Source: Bacteroidota bacterium (lineage in GTDB: Bacteria; Bacteroidota; Bacteroidia; J057). From it: DNA of 27,907 nt. Of this stretch, positions 1 to 6,803 are shown one piece after another; position 1 is the first letter of the stretch, and each line of letters starts with the position of its first letter. A model generated the notes under the pieces. It was given only the letters and a program-made list of their open reading frames with translations. It was not told the origin of the DNA and did no database searches. The translations under genes were made by a program, and so were the position numbers. The stretch lies in NCBI GenBank assembly GCA_963169475.1, contig CAUJFT010000123.1, positions 1 through 27,907 of the forward strand. Reading direction: 5' to 3'.

Positions 1-2214
1 AGCAGTATCTTCAAGCGTAGAAATTTCTCCGGCAAGATGCGCAAAAGACTCTGTTCCCCACCGTGAGATGGTCGCGCGGCTCATCACCTCCGTAGGTCCT
101 TCTACTTTATCCAATACACCCGAAAGTAAAATTTGAGGAATGAGGATAATAGGAATAAGGGTCATCACTTGTTCGTTCGTTTTTACTAATGCAGAGACAA
201 GCAAGCCCATCATGGTGGCAGCAAAAGATAGGATAAACATTACGGCTACATTTCCGCCCCAATCTGGAAGCTCAAACCGGAAACTTATAATCGAAACAAA
301 TATTAACACCTGAATAATAGAAAAAAGGCTAAGAATCAATACTTTTGAGAAAACATAAGGAATAATCCTTACATTAAACATTCTTTCCCGCAGATAGATA
401 GCAATTTCTCCCACGATTTCCCTACCTGCATTATTCGTACCGAACCAAATCGCCGAGACGGCCATCATAAATAATACTCCTATATTCAAGCTATCAAAAA
501 TAAGGCACATTAATCCTGCAATAATCGGGGCCTGCGCCAACATAAGTAGGGTGTTTGCGCGGTCATTGGTTTTTACGGTCAGGTATCTTCTGGAAAGCCA
601 ATAGGTTTGGCGGAGCATACTCTCCTTTTTTGCCTTATGCGCTAATTGTTTAGTAGGGCTATTTTGGGCAAGAAAGCGGCTCTCTAAAGCACTTTTCTCT
701 TTACTCTGTCTCCATTTTTCGCTAAGTTGTTTTCCTTTGGCGGCAGAATCAATTTTTCCATAAATATTCTTGACCTCCTGAACCCCGAAATAGGTCTGAA
801 AACTACGTACATCTCCGTAATAAGTCAAGTAGCCCCCCGTTGCCATAAAGATAATTTTATCCATGTGAAATAAATCATCAGGCTTATGGGTTACCATCAC
901 GATAGTGGTTCCGATTTCTCCATCTTTCCCTTTGGTCAAGGCTTTCAAACACAAAAGAAATTCATCTATCGTTTGGGGGTCAAGGGGAGAGGTGGGTTCA
1001 TCTAAGAACAAAACGCTGGGTCTGGAAAGCAATTCAATGGCGATAGAAACCCGCTTGCGCTGCCCGCCGGATAGCTCTCTCACATATTTTGAGGTAATTC
1101 CTTCTACATGTTTATCCGTAATTCTAAGGCTTTCTAATACCTCATCTATTCTTGCTTGACGGTCCTCGTCCGTAGAGTCAGGAAGTTTAATTTTGGCAGC
1201 ATACCACAAACTCTGGGTTACGGTCAGGTCTCTATGTACAATATCGTCTTGAGGAACAAATCCAATAAATTGCTTGAGGTAGTTAAAGTTATGTTGATTC
1301 AGTTCAAATCCCAAGATTTTCACCAATCCTTTGTCGGCATCGGAAGGGAAATTTCCATTAAGGGCATTCATCAATGTGGATTTTCCACAACCGGAGGGAC
1401 CCATTAAGGCTATCATCTCGCCTTCGGGGATAGGTACCGTAATGCCCCTCAGGTTTAGAATTTCTTTCCCTCCTCTCACAGTGGTAACGAGGTCTTGCGC
1501 CAAAATTGCCGCTTTGGTCATAATCCGGGAAGCAAGAATATCTTCCTTTGGGGTTCCAAGCTGAAACTCATAGGGTCCAATACTTACCACATCTTCTAAC
1601 CCAAACGCCACCGTTCGCTCTATTTGTTTTCCGTTCAGATAAGTGCCGTTTCGCGAATCTAAATCCGTAAGTGTATAGTTTCCATTTTCCTTCTGAATCC
1701 GTGCATGATAGCGTGAAACTGTAGGGTGTGTGAGCGGAATTGTATTATCCGAGCTTCTGCCTAATGTAATTTGGGAATGTTTGTCAAGATACTTTTTCAG
1801 GCTCATCACTCCATCTTCCGGCACCGAAATATGAGTAACGTCTTTTTCTTTAATGACGATTGGAGGCGAAACCGGCTGATTCATCGGAAGAGAGTTTTCC
1901 GTTTTTATAGTAAGCACAATATTGGCATTTGCCGTAATCAAAACAATATCCCCATCTTTTACTTCAACGGGTTTATTCGTATCAAGCCTTTGTGTATAAG
2001 TTCTCAAAAAAGTGCCGTTTGCACTTCCCATGTCTGTGATACTAATCTTTCCCTCTGAACTTACGGAGAGTAAGGCATGATTTCCGGATACAAAAGGGTT
2101 GTCTATTTCAATATCTGCTCCTTTTCCTTTTCGTCCTATTGATAAAGAACCTCCAATGGAAAGCATTCGACTAAATAAGACTTCGTTATCCTTTGATATT
2201 ATAAGTGTGTGCAT
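1..2214 (-). CDS. FHA-FHA-ABC transporter (ABCG/White-like half transporter), 3' end beyond window
   Basis: Read from ATG at 2214, the frame stays open to base 1 (738 codons) and continues outside the window. Two forkhead-associated domains occupy about residues 1-100 and 130-230. Both keep the phosphothreonine-binding set: GRK, SGNH and NGT in the first; GRSSDN, SRYH and SRNGT in the second. The ATPase follows, with Walker A GPSGCGKST (272-280), signature LSGGQ (381-385), Walker B ending at D405-E406 and an H-loop His at 443. After a charged linker the product has several hydrophobic segments of ABC2/ABCG type, starting near residue 535. ABCG-type proteins are mostly exporters; the substrate here is unknown. 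The arrangement resembles mycobacterial Rv1747, whose FHA domains bind kinase-phosphorylated threonines. I infer phosphorylation-dependent control, but no kinase gene is in view. The D-loop reads EPTSPLDP instead of the usual EPTSGLDS. It stands alone after a gap of 258 bases from the small heat-shock gene. Confidence 0.93.
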   Translation of the reverse strand, partial: MHTLIISKDNEVLFSRMLSIGGSLSIGRKGKGADIEIDNPFVSGNHALLSVSSEGKISITDMGSANGTFLRTYTQRLDTNKPVEVKDGDIVLITANANIVLTIKTENSLPMNQPVSPPIVIKEKDVTHISVPEDGVMSLKKYLDKHSQITLGRSSDNTIPLTHPTVSRYHARIQKENGNYTLTDLDSRNGTYLNGKQIERTVAFGLEDVVSIGPYEFQLGTPKEDILASRIMTKAAILAQDLVTTVRGGKEILNLRGITVPIPEGEMIALMGPSGCGKSTLMNALNGNFPSDADKGLVKILGFELNQHNFNYLKQFIGFVPQDDIVHRDLTVTQSLWYAAKIKLPDSTDEDRQARIDEVLESLRITDKHVEGITSKYVRELSGGQRKRVSIAIELLSRPSVLFLDEPTSPLDPQTIDEFLLCLKALTKGKDGEIGTTIVMVTHKPDDLFHMDKIIFMATGGYLTYYGDVRSFQTYFGVQEVKNIYGKIDSAAKGKQLSEKWRQSKEKSALESRFLAQNSPTKQLAHKAKKESMLRQTYWLSRRYLTVKTNDRANTLLMLAQAPIIAGLMCLIFDSLNIGVLFMMAVSAIWFGTNNAGREIVGEIAIYLRERMFNVRIIPYVFSKVLILSLFSIIQVLIFVSIISFRFELPDWGGNVAVMFILSFAATMMGLLVSALVKTNEQVMTLIPIILIPQILLSGVLDKVEGPTEVMSRATISRWGTESFAHLAGEISTLEDTA

Positions 2215-2269
2215 ACGCTATTATTCAGAAATCTATGATTTTGATGAATTATAAAATCAATAATTTGTG

Positions 2270-2277
2270 CAAAAATA
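2270..2277 (-). promoter_or_regulatory. Candidate -7 box TATTTTTG for the FHA-ABC gene
   Basis: On the minus strand this octamer fits the Bacteroidota -7 consensus TAnnTTTG and would give a leader of about 50 bases to the ATG at 2214. No TTG or TTTG -33 element is visible 17-23 bases further upstream, so support rests on one box in AT-rich DNA. Confidence 0.3.
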
Positions 2278-2366
2278 AAAATATTTTTAAGGATAACTAC
2301 TTTCTCCAATTATAAAAATCACAATCTGATGAAATATTTATTGATTATTCCTTACACAAATCACAA

Positions 2367-2397
2367 GCACAAAACTCCTTCTTGAAGAGAGTTGTGC
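2367..2397 (-). terminator. Hairpin downstream of the small heat-shock gene
   Basis: GCACAA...TTGTGC arms enclose CTC/GAG and CTTC/GAAG pairs, with two small bulges, giving about 13 base pairs. It lies about 75 bases past the hsp20 stop and about 150 bases ahead of the FHA-ABC start. The following minus-strand sequence (TTGTGATTTG) is only moderately T-rich, so it may be an imperfect terminator or a structured leader element. Confidence 0.4.
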
Positions 2398-2472
2398 CAA
2401 AATATTAAAAGTATTACACAAAAAAAGTCAAACAAAGGTATTCCGTTTATGCAATAGGGGATACGCGCTATA

Positions 2473-2922
2473 TCATTCAATCTGAACATTTAAATCGTCT
2501 TCTCCGTCCTTAGCGGGAGTGATGAGTGGGAAGCGAATCACCAAAACGCCGAGGTCTGCCTTAGCTTTAATTTCGTCTAACTTAATATTGGGGGGGAGGT
2601 CAAAATTACGGATAAAGCTCCCGTACTTTCTTTCTTTTTTCAGGGATTCTGCTATTTCTCCTTGATTTTCGGGTACTTTATTCCCTTTTATGCTTAGAAT
2701 ATTCTCGTGAATTTGGATTTGAATTTGATTTTTAGGGATACCCGAAAGTTCCATTTCAATTACAAAATGGGTTTTTGTTGTAAAAATATCAGTTTTTATA
2801 GGAATGTCTGCCGAGTCTTGATTCTGCTGAAAAGTATCTCCAAATAGCTTTCCTACTTGTTTGCCGAGTTCCTGAACGCCGCTCTTAATATCTTGTAATA
2901 AATCTTTTTCTTTATTTTCCAT
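2473..2922 (-). CDS. Hsp20/alpha-crystallin family small heat-shock protein
   Basis: This 149-residue product would be an ATP-independent holdase that binds unfolding proteins in the cytoplasm; there is no signal peptide. An alpha-crystallin domain spans about residues 41-132 and includes the diagnostic A-x-x-x-GVL signature near the end of the domain (ADLGVLVIRFP, from about 122). The N-terminal 40 residues are charged and helical. The C-terminus carries VQI (146-148), which resembles the IxI/V anchor used for oligomer assembly. Length is typical for bacterial Hsp20. The gene stands alone, divergent from the aminotransferase across 309 bases, and a hairpin follows at 2367-2397. I could not find a TAnnTTTG box upstream; a heat-shock regulator is possible but not shown. 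Family assignment is secure; the specific clients are unknown. Confidence 0.9.
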   Translation of the reverse strand: MENKEKDLLQDIKSGVQELGKQVGKLFGDTFQQNQDSADIPIKTDIFTTKTHFVIEMELSGIPKNQIQIQIHENILSIKGNKVPENQGEIAESLKKERKYGSFIRNFDLPPNIKLDEIKAKADLGVLVIRFPLITPAKDGEDDLNVQIE

Positions 2923-3100
2923 ATTCTGACCATGTTTAATGTTTGTTTTTCTGAACGAAATAACTCAAATAAAGGAAAATAGTTCCTTCTTTCATTATAT
3001 TCTCCCACTTATAACGGGATTACTGGTATTGAGTTTTTGTTTTTTGGTTGGTAATAGATAAAACTCTGTTTTGCTTGTGGGTAGATAAATATGGCAAAAT

Positions 3101-3114
3101 ATAGTACGTACTAT
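3101..3114. repeat. 14-base perfect palindrome ATAGTACGTACTAT, possible operator
   Basis: The sequence equals its own reverse complement and ends 10 bases before a TAAATTTG box, a position where a dimeric regulator could act. It is followed by a T-run. A terminator is less likely here because no gene reads into it from upstream. Confidence 0.4.
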
Positions 3115-3124
3115 TTTTTTAGCA

Positions 3125-3132
3125 TAAATTTG
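3125..3132 (+). promoter_or_regulatory. Candidate -7 box TAAATTTG for the aminotransferase gene
   Basis: It matches TAnnTTTG, about 100 bases before the ATG at 3232. No TTTG -33 element is present at the expected distance; that space is occupied by the palindrome, which would fit an activator-dependent promoter. This is inference only. Confidence 0.3.
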
Positions 3133-3231
3133 TGTTTTTGTTGATTAAAAAAAATTTGCTGGTTTGCTTTTTTACAACCCATTGAGTTTACTTATTGCTT
3201 ATTTTTAAAAAGTCTCTTAGAAAATTAACGC

Positions 3232-4323
3232 ATGAAAAGAAAAATATCTAATCTTCTACTCACTCCCGGTCCCGTTCCTATCCCTGATGAGGTTTGGGAC
3301 GCAATTATGCAACCGGTATTCTATCACCGAAATTCGGAGTTTGAGGTGGTAATGGAAGAATTATTTCAGGGGTTACAATATCTTTTTCTTACAGAAGGTT
3401 TGGTATTTGGAATGGCGGGTACGGGGACTACGGGCATGGAAGCATTGATATACAGTCTTTTTCATGGAGGGGAAAAGATTGCCGTAGCCAACTTAGGTAA
3501 ATTTAGTAACCGTTGGAGAGACTTTGCCGGGGTTCACGGGATAGAGGCGGTCGGTACGGATACCCCTTGGGGCAAAACAGTAACCGTTCAAGAAATCGTT
3601 GAATTATTAGACAAGAATAAACCGGTTAAAGGGCTTATTCTCACCCATTGCGAAACGGCTACTGGAGTAATGACAGATATAGAGGCGATTGTAAGTGCAG
3701 TAAAAGATATTTTTCCAAATATTTTGGTAATTGTAGATGGGATTAGTAGTATCGGGGCGATGCCCTTTTATTTTGAAGGGTGGAGGATAGATGCGGCAGT
3801 AGTAGGGTCCCAAAAATCTTTAAGAAATCCCGCAGGTACTGTATATATAGCATTGAGCGATGCAGCACAACAATGCTTGAAGCCTGCAAATGCGGCAGAT
3901 TGTATGAATTTGAGAAACTATGCGGAGAATATGAAAAAAAGGAGCTATCCCTATTCGCCTCCTTTGAATTTGTTTTTTGGGGTAAACGCGTCTCTTAAAC
4001 TTATTCGGGCGCAAAGCCTTCCACTATTGTGGAATCAAACACACAGGAATGCGAACGTGTTCCGAAAAATGATTGTGGAGAGCGGGTGGGAGATATTCGG
4101 AGAAGCACAAGCCGATTCGCTTACCGTATTTACCTCATCTATACACGATGTGGAAAGGGTAAAGGCGGGGTTATACAAAAAGGGGATTACGATGTCCGGA
4201 GGGCAAGATTCTCTAAAAGGCAAAATCTTGAGAGCCGCACACTATAATCCCCTATCAATAAACATTTTAGAGCAGATAAAAACAATTATTTCAGAAGAAA
4301 CCTACGTTTTAAAACGTACCTAA
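3232..4323 (+). CDS. Class V (alanine-glyoxylate type) PLP-dependent aminotransferase
   Basis: The 363-residue cytosolic enzyme belongs to fold type I, class V aminotransferases, whose members include alanine-, serine-glyoxylate and 2-aminoethylphosphonate-pyruvate transaminases. Visible landmarks are the N-terminal TPGP (11-14), YHR (31-33), the phosphate-binding GTGT (63-66), the VDG aspartate D169 that contacts the PLP ring nitrogen, and the Schiff-base lysine K195 in GSQKS. A Pro/Tyr-rich stretch near 235-245 (SYPYSPP) leads into the small C-terminal domain. Length fits the family (about 350-400). Substrates cannot be read from sequence, and no phosphonate or glyoxylate pathway gene is adjacent, so I leave the symbol empty. 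It faces the small secreted gene at 4330 tail to tail with only six bases between stop codons. Confidence 0.88.
   Translation: MKRKISNLLLTPGPVPIPDEVWDAIMQPVFYHRNSEFEVVMEELFQGLQYLFLTEGLVFGMAGTGTTGMEALIYSLFHGGEKIAVANLGKFSNRWRDFAGVHGIEAVGTDTPWGKTVTVQEIVELLDKNKPVKGLILTHCETATGVMTDIEAIVSAVKDIFPNILVIVDGISSIGAMPFYFEGWRIDAAVVGSQKSLRNPAGTVYIALSDAAQQCLKPANAADCMNLRNYAENMKKRSYPYSPPLNLFFGVNASLKLIRAQSLPLLWNQTHRNANVFRKMIVESGWEIFGEAQADSLTVFTSSIHDVERVKAGLYKKGITMSGGQDSLKGKILRAAHYNPLSINILEQIKTIISEETYVLKRT
4303..4318. terminator. 16-base perfect palindrome at convergent gene ends
   Basis: TACGTTTTAAAACGTA is self-complementary and lies in the last codons of the aminotransferase, just before its stop and 12 bases from the stop of the opposing gene. 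It could fold as a short TACGTT/AACGTA stem and act in both directions. There is no G+C-rich stem or long T-tract, so function as a terminator is uncertain. Confidence 0.35.
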
Positions 4324-4329
4324 CGCTTA

Positions 4330-4767
4330 TTAATTTCTGTCAGCTTGTTTTCTTTGTTTTTCTTGCTCCCAGATTTTCAGTTGCGCTTCTTTGGAGAGAA
4401 TATGCCCGTCAGGCTGTACATAAGGCTCTACCATCAGCAACCAGTGTTTGAATTTTTTATGCTCAAATGCATACAATCGTGCAGCTTCTTCTCGTTTCTG
4501 AAAAAGCCGGAACACAAAGCCGTGTTTCCTTTTTTCTTGGTCATGTTTTTTACCTAAAACCTCTTCTTCTTCTACTGGCGAATCCCTATTTTTCCAGAAT
4601 AAATTAAACGCTTTTACGGCTTCAAAATAATTCACCTCCGGATTATCCATCATTTCAATCCATACGGGGTGCTTCATCATATACATCTCCGAATAAGTTC
4701 GCGGGCTTTGACCGAAAGCCGACAAGGTACCAAGCATAAACACGAGAAAAAAAACTTTGTAATACAT
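4330..4767 (-). CDS. Small secreted charged protein of unknown function
   Basis: From ATG at 4767 this is 145 residues with a signal peptide (MYYKVFFLVFMLG..., cleavage probably after FGQ, about residue 20) and a highly charged mature part. The frame can be opened to TTG at 4800, but that would place 11 residues before the signal peptide, and the TTG is part of a -7 promoter box, so ATG 4767 is preferred. The body includes an aromatic segment (EVNYFEAVKAFNLFW) and a later HKKFKHWLLMVEPYVQPDG segment. From memory these resemble the NFY..q.aF..yW and K.yKRWE.f.epRv.p.G patterns at the N-termini of some large secreted Bacteroidota proteins; this is a recollection, not a search. It follows the barrel gene at 4811 and may be cotranscribed with it. 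Function unknown. Confidence 0.7.
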   Translation of the reverse strand: MYYKVFFLVFMLGTLSAFGQSPRTYSEMYMMKHPVWIEMMDNPEVNYFEAVKAFNLFWKNRDSPVEEEEVLGKKHDQEKRKHGFVFRLFQKREEAARLYAFEHKKFKHWLLMVEPYVQPDGHILSKEAQLKIWEQEKQRKQADRN

Positions 4768-4797
4768 TGGCAAAAAATGTAAAGTATAATTATAAGA

Positions 4798-4805
4798 CAA
4801 AAATA
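4798..4805 (-). promoter_or_regulatory. -7 box TATTTTTG ahead of the small secreted gene
   Basis: This perfect TAnnTTTG match would start transcription near 4791 and leave a leader of about 25 bases to ATG 4767. It overlaps the TTG at 4798-4800 that would be the alternative upstream start, which argues against that start. No -33 box is evident, and the box abuts the end of the upstream gene. Confidence 0.35.
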
Positions 4806-4810
4806 AAAGA

Positions 4811-5776
4811 TTAAAAGTTTAGTCTAAGCCCTATATTCACCCCGATATTGCTAAATTGGCTCACTAAGCGAATTTCCTCTTTCGGTTTCTGAAAGCCCGG
4901 TGCGTTACGGTCATAATTTCCGCTTGCGTTCTGGAATACTTTGGGATTATACTCCATATTATTACTCTGGCTGTTCATTTCGTCCATATAGTGCGTTTCT
5001 TTTTCATAGACCGTTTTGGTATCTATACGGTCATTTCCGTTTTCAGTATAGTTCACAAGAGTGGTTTTGTCTGCTCTTACAGATAATGCTTGGTGAGCTA
5101 CTTCTATAAATAATCCTATCTTCCGGATATTATACTGCATTCCTACTGCTGATTGGAAGCCCAAAGAGAGTTTTCCTTTTGTTTCAAGACGTTGTGCAAT
5201 AAGGCTATCGTTTTTTAGGTAAAAAGGCGGTCCTTGCATAAGGGTCGGCACATCAAAATCTTGGGTTACATTGGTAACGGTTTTGCCTCCAACTGGAATC
5301 ATTAACCCAAAACGAGCATATGGCATGATTTTTTTGTTCGCATCTCCATGTACTACAAGAGAGGGGACAACCCTTATCTGGCGGGTATTACGCTTCAGTC
5401 CGATATTTACATAGGATTTTATTTCGGGTTGGTTAGCATCTCCTGGGTCAAGCACAAGTTGAGCATTACCCTTAATATTTGCCCCCATGAGGTAGTGCGC
5501 ACCAAACTCAAAATCTAAGTTCTCACTTAGTTTTATGCCTAATGCCCCCCCTAATTGTATGCCTGAACCTAAGGTCGTAATATTAGTCTTCTCTATACTT
5601 TTTGAAATAGTATCTGGAAGCAGGTGCCGAATTTGGGTAAAATCTCGAATAGAAGAGGCTTCCTTGGTTGTTGGAACTCCGTATCCAGTGTGAATTTTTA
5701 TGTAAAACCGCCCTTGTGCTTTTGTTATGTGCATTCCGGCAAGTAATACTGCAATGATTAATATTCCTTTTTTCAT
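4811..5776 (-). CDS. Outer-membrane beta-barrel protein, function unknown
   Basis: The 321-residue product starts with a clear signal peptide (MKKGILIIAVLLAGMHITKA, cleaved before QG). The rest consists of alternating polar/hydrophobic strands with Gly and aromatic residues, for example the segments around FEFGAHYLMGAN and MPYARFGLMIPVGG. It ends in LRLNF; a C-terminal phenylalanine is the classic recognition signal for BAM-mediated outer-membrane insertion. Several extended polar stretches, one rich in Asn/Gln and Met near residue 265, look like surface loops. No enzymatic motif is seen. A well-formed Bacteroidota promoter lies just upstream (5818-5852). The gene is divergent from a second barrel gene at 6134, and the small secreted gene follows it. 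The ligand or role cannot be inferred. Confidence 0.8.
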   Translation of the reverse strand: MKKGILIIAVLLAGMHITKAQGRFYIKIHTGYGVPTTKEASSIRDFTQIRHLLPDTISKSIEKTNITTLGSGIQLGGALGIKLSENLDFEFGAHYLMGANIKGNAQLVLDPGDANQPEIKSYVNIGLKRNTRQIRVVPSLVVHGDANKKIMPYARFGLMIPVGGKTVTNVTQDFDVPTLMQGPPFYLKNDSLIAQRLETKGKLSLGFQSAVGMQYNIRKIGLFIEVAHQALSVRADKTTLVNYTENGNDRIDTKTVYEKETHYMDEMNSQSNNMEYNPKVFQNASGNYDRNAPGFQKPKEEIRLVSQFSNIGVNIGLRLNF

Positions 5777-6133
5777 TTCTTAACTATGATTTAATTTCAT
5801 TTTAAAGTTTCTGAGGGCAAATGTAATTAAAATGTTTTTATCCTAAGTCAAAAATCTAAATTCATTCCTAATAGGATTATTTTTTCTTTGTTGATATGTT
5901 TGCCCTTACAAGGAATGGATTATACTGGGCGTGATGTTTTGCTATAATCTTTCAGGTTTTGTTAGCCAATCCGCTTAGCATAACGGGCAGGGATTACGTT
6001 AAATTTCTCTTCAAATTTTGTGTGTGCTTGTTATGATTTTTGTAATATTGCGGGGTAATTATTTTTTTTCTTTAAAATAGTATTTTTATCTTCAGGGTGC
6101 GAAATCGGAACCAACTATAATGACAGAAATCTT
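5777..6133. other. Divergent intergenic region between two barrel genes
   Basis: These 357 bases contain no credible coding frame. The left side has the promoter for the minus-strand barrel gene. On the plus strand a TATGTTTG box occurs at 5895-5902, but it would leave a leader of over 200 bases and has no -33 partner. No strong hairpin or repeat was found. Confidence 0.5.
5818..5852 (-). promoter_or_regulatory. Promoter of the barrel gene: TTTG, 23 bases, TACATTTG
   Basis: On the minus strand TTTG (5852-5849) is separated by 23 bases from TACATTTG (5825-5818), a full match to the Bacteroidota -7 consensus with a spacer at the upper end of the accepted range. The predicted transcript would start near 5812, about 36 bases before ATG 5776. 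Confidence 0.45.
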
Positions 6134-6757
6134 ATGAAAAAATTATTGATAATGATTTTGTTTTTGCTAAGTGTGTGGACTATGTCAAGGTTAGAAGCTC
6201 AAACCAAGGAACTTCCTCGGTGGAGGGCAAGCCTAATGTTGGGGCAGTATTCCGCAAAAATCGGCGCACCCGTGTTTGTGCCTTTTCGTCCCGGATTACA
6301 AGGAAATATGGCTTATCAATGGAATAAAAATCCGCGCCACCAATTACGGGAGTCTTTTATTCTAACGGGTTTTCATCATCAATACTTACAGACTGCATTT
6401 CAGCTATATACAGAATTTCAGTACGAATGGCATTTTCTTGATAAATTCTGGCTCACGCCTCTCGCACTTGGAGGGGGATATGTAGCTTCTATATCAGATA
6501 TGGAAACCTTTGTTTGGGTGAATAATCAGTATGTCTCCCAAAAAGGACTTTTTAGAAACAATTTTTTGGTTTCACTGGGTACCTCGTTTGGGTATCAGCC
6601 TATAAAGTATGCCCCGTTTCATCTTACAGCAGCATATCGCCTTCAAATTCAGGGAATTATTGTGCGCTCAACCGTCCCAATGATAGCCTATAGCAGTTTA
6701 CAATTAGGGGCAGGGTTTTCTTTTGGTGGGAGAAATAAGACCGTAAGTCGAAATTAA
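6134..6757 (+). CDS. Small outer-membrane beta-barrel protein, function unknown
   Basis: The 207-residue product has a signal peptide (MKKLLIMILFLLSVW..., cleavage probably after LEA, before QTKE) followed by about eight to ten amphipathic strands rich in Tyr, Phe and Trp, with Gly-rich turns (ALGGGYVAS, LQLGAGFSFGG). The final strand is followed by a short polar tail (RNKTVSRN) rather than a terminal aromatic residue. Size and pattern suggest an 8- to 10-stranded barrel of the small OMP kind. There is no recognisable catalytic motif. It is divergent from another barrel gene, and 46 bases upstream of the serine-hydrolase lipoprotein on the same strand, so those two are probably cotranscribed. 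Role unknown. Confidence 0.75.
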   Translation: MKKLLIMILFLLSVWTMSRLEAQTKELPRWRASLMLGQYSAKIGAPVFVPFRPGLQGNMAYQWNKNPRHQLRESFILTGFHHQYLQTAFQLYTEFQYEWHFLDKFWLTPLALGGGYVASISDMETFVWVNNQYVSQKGLFRNNFLVSLGTSFGYQPIKYAPFHLTAAYRLQIQGIIVRSTVPMIAYSSLQLGAGFSFGGRNKTVSRN

Positions 6758-6803
6758 ATAAACCCAATTTTTATCATTACCATCTATTCAAATCATAAAG
6801 TTT

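Larger units (their letters stand above)
2923..3231. other. Divergent promoter region between hsp20 and aminotransferase genes
   Basis: These 309 bases hold no credible gene. They should carry promoters in both directions. On the plus strand there is a 14-base perfect palindrome (3101-3114) and a TAAATTTG box (3125-3132), described separately. No clear box for the hsp20 direction was found. Confidence 0.6.

Noticed and set aside
905..2058. Four plus-strand frames within the first 2.1 kb
   Set aside because: All are antisense to the FHA-ABC gene, whose domains run uninterrupted on the minus strand.
5895..5902. TATGTTTG box as the promoter of the barrel gene at 6134
   Set aside because: No -33 partner and an implausibly long leader of more than 200 bases; chance match in AT-rich DNA is likely.
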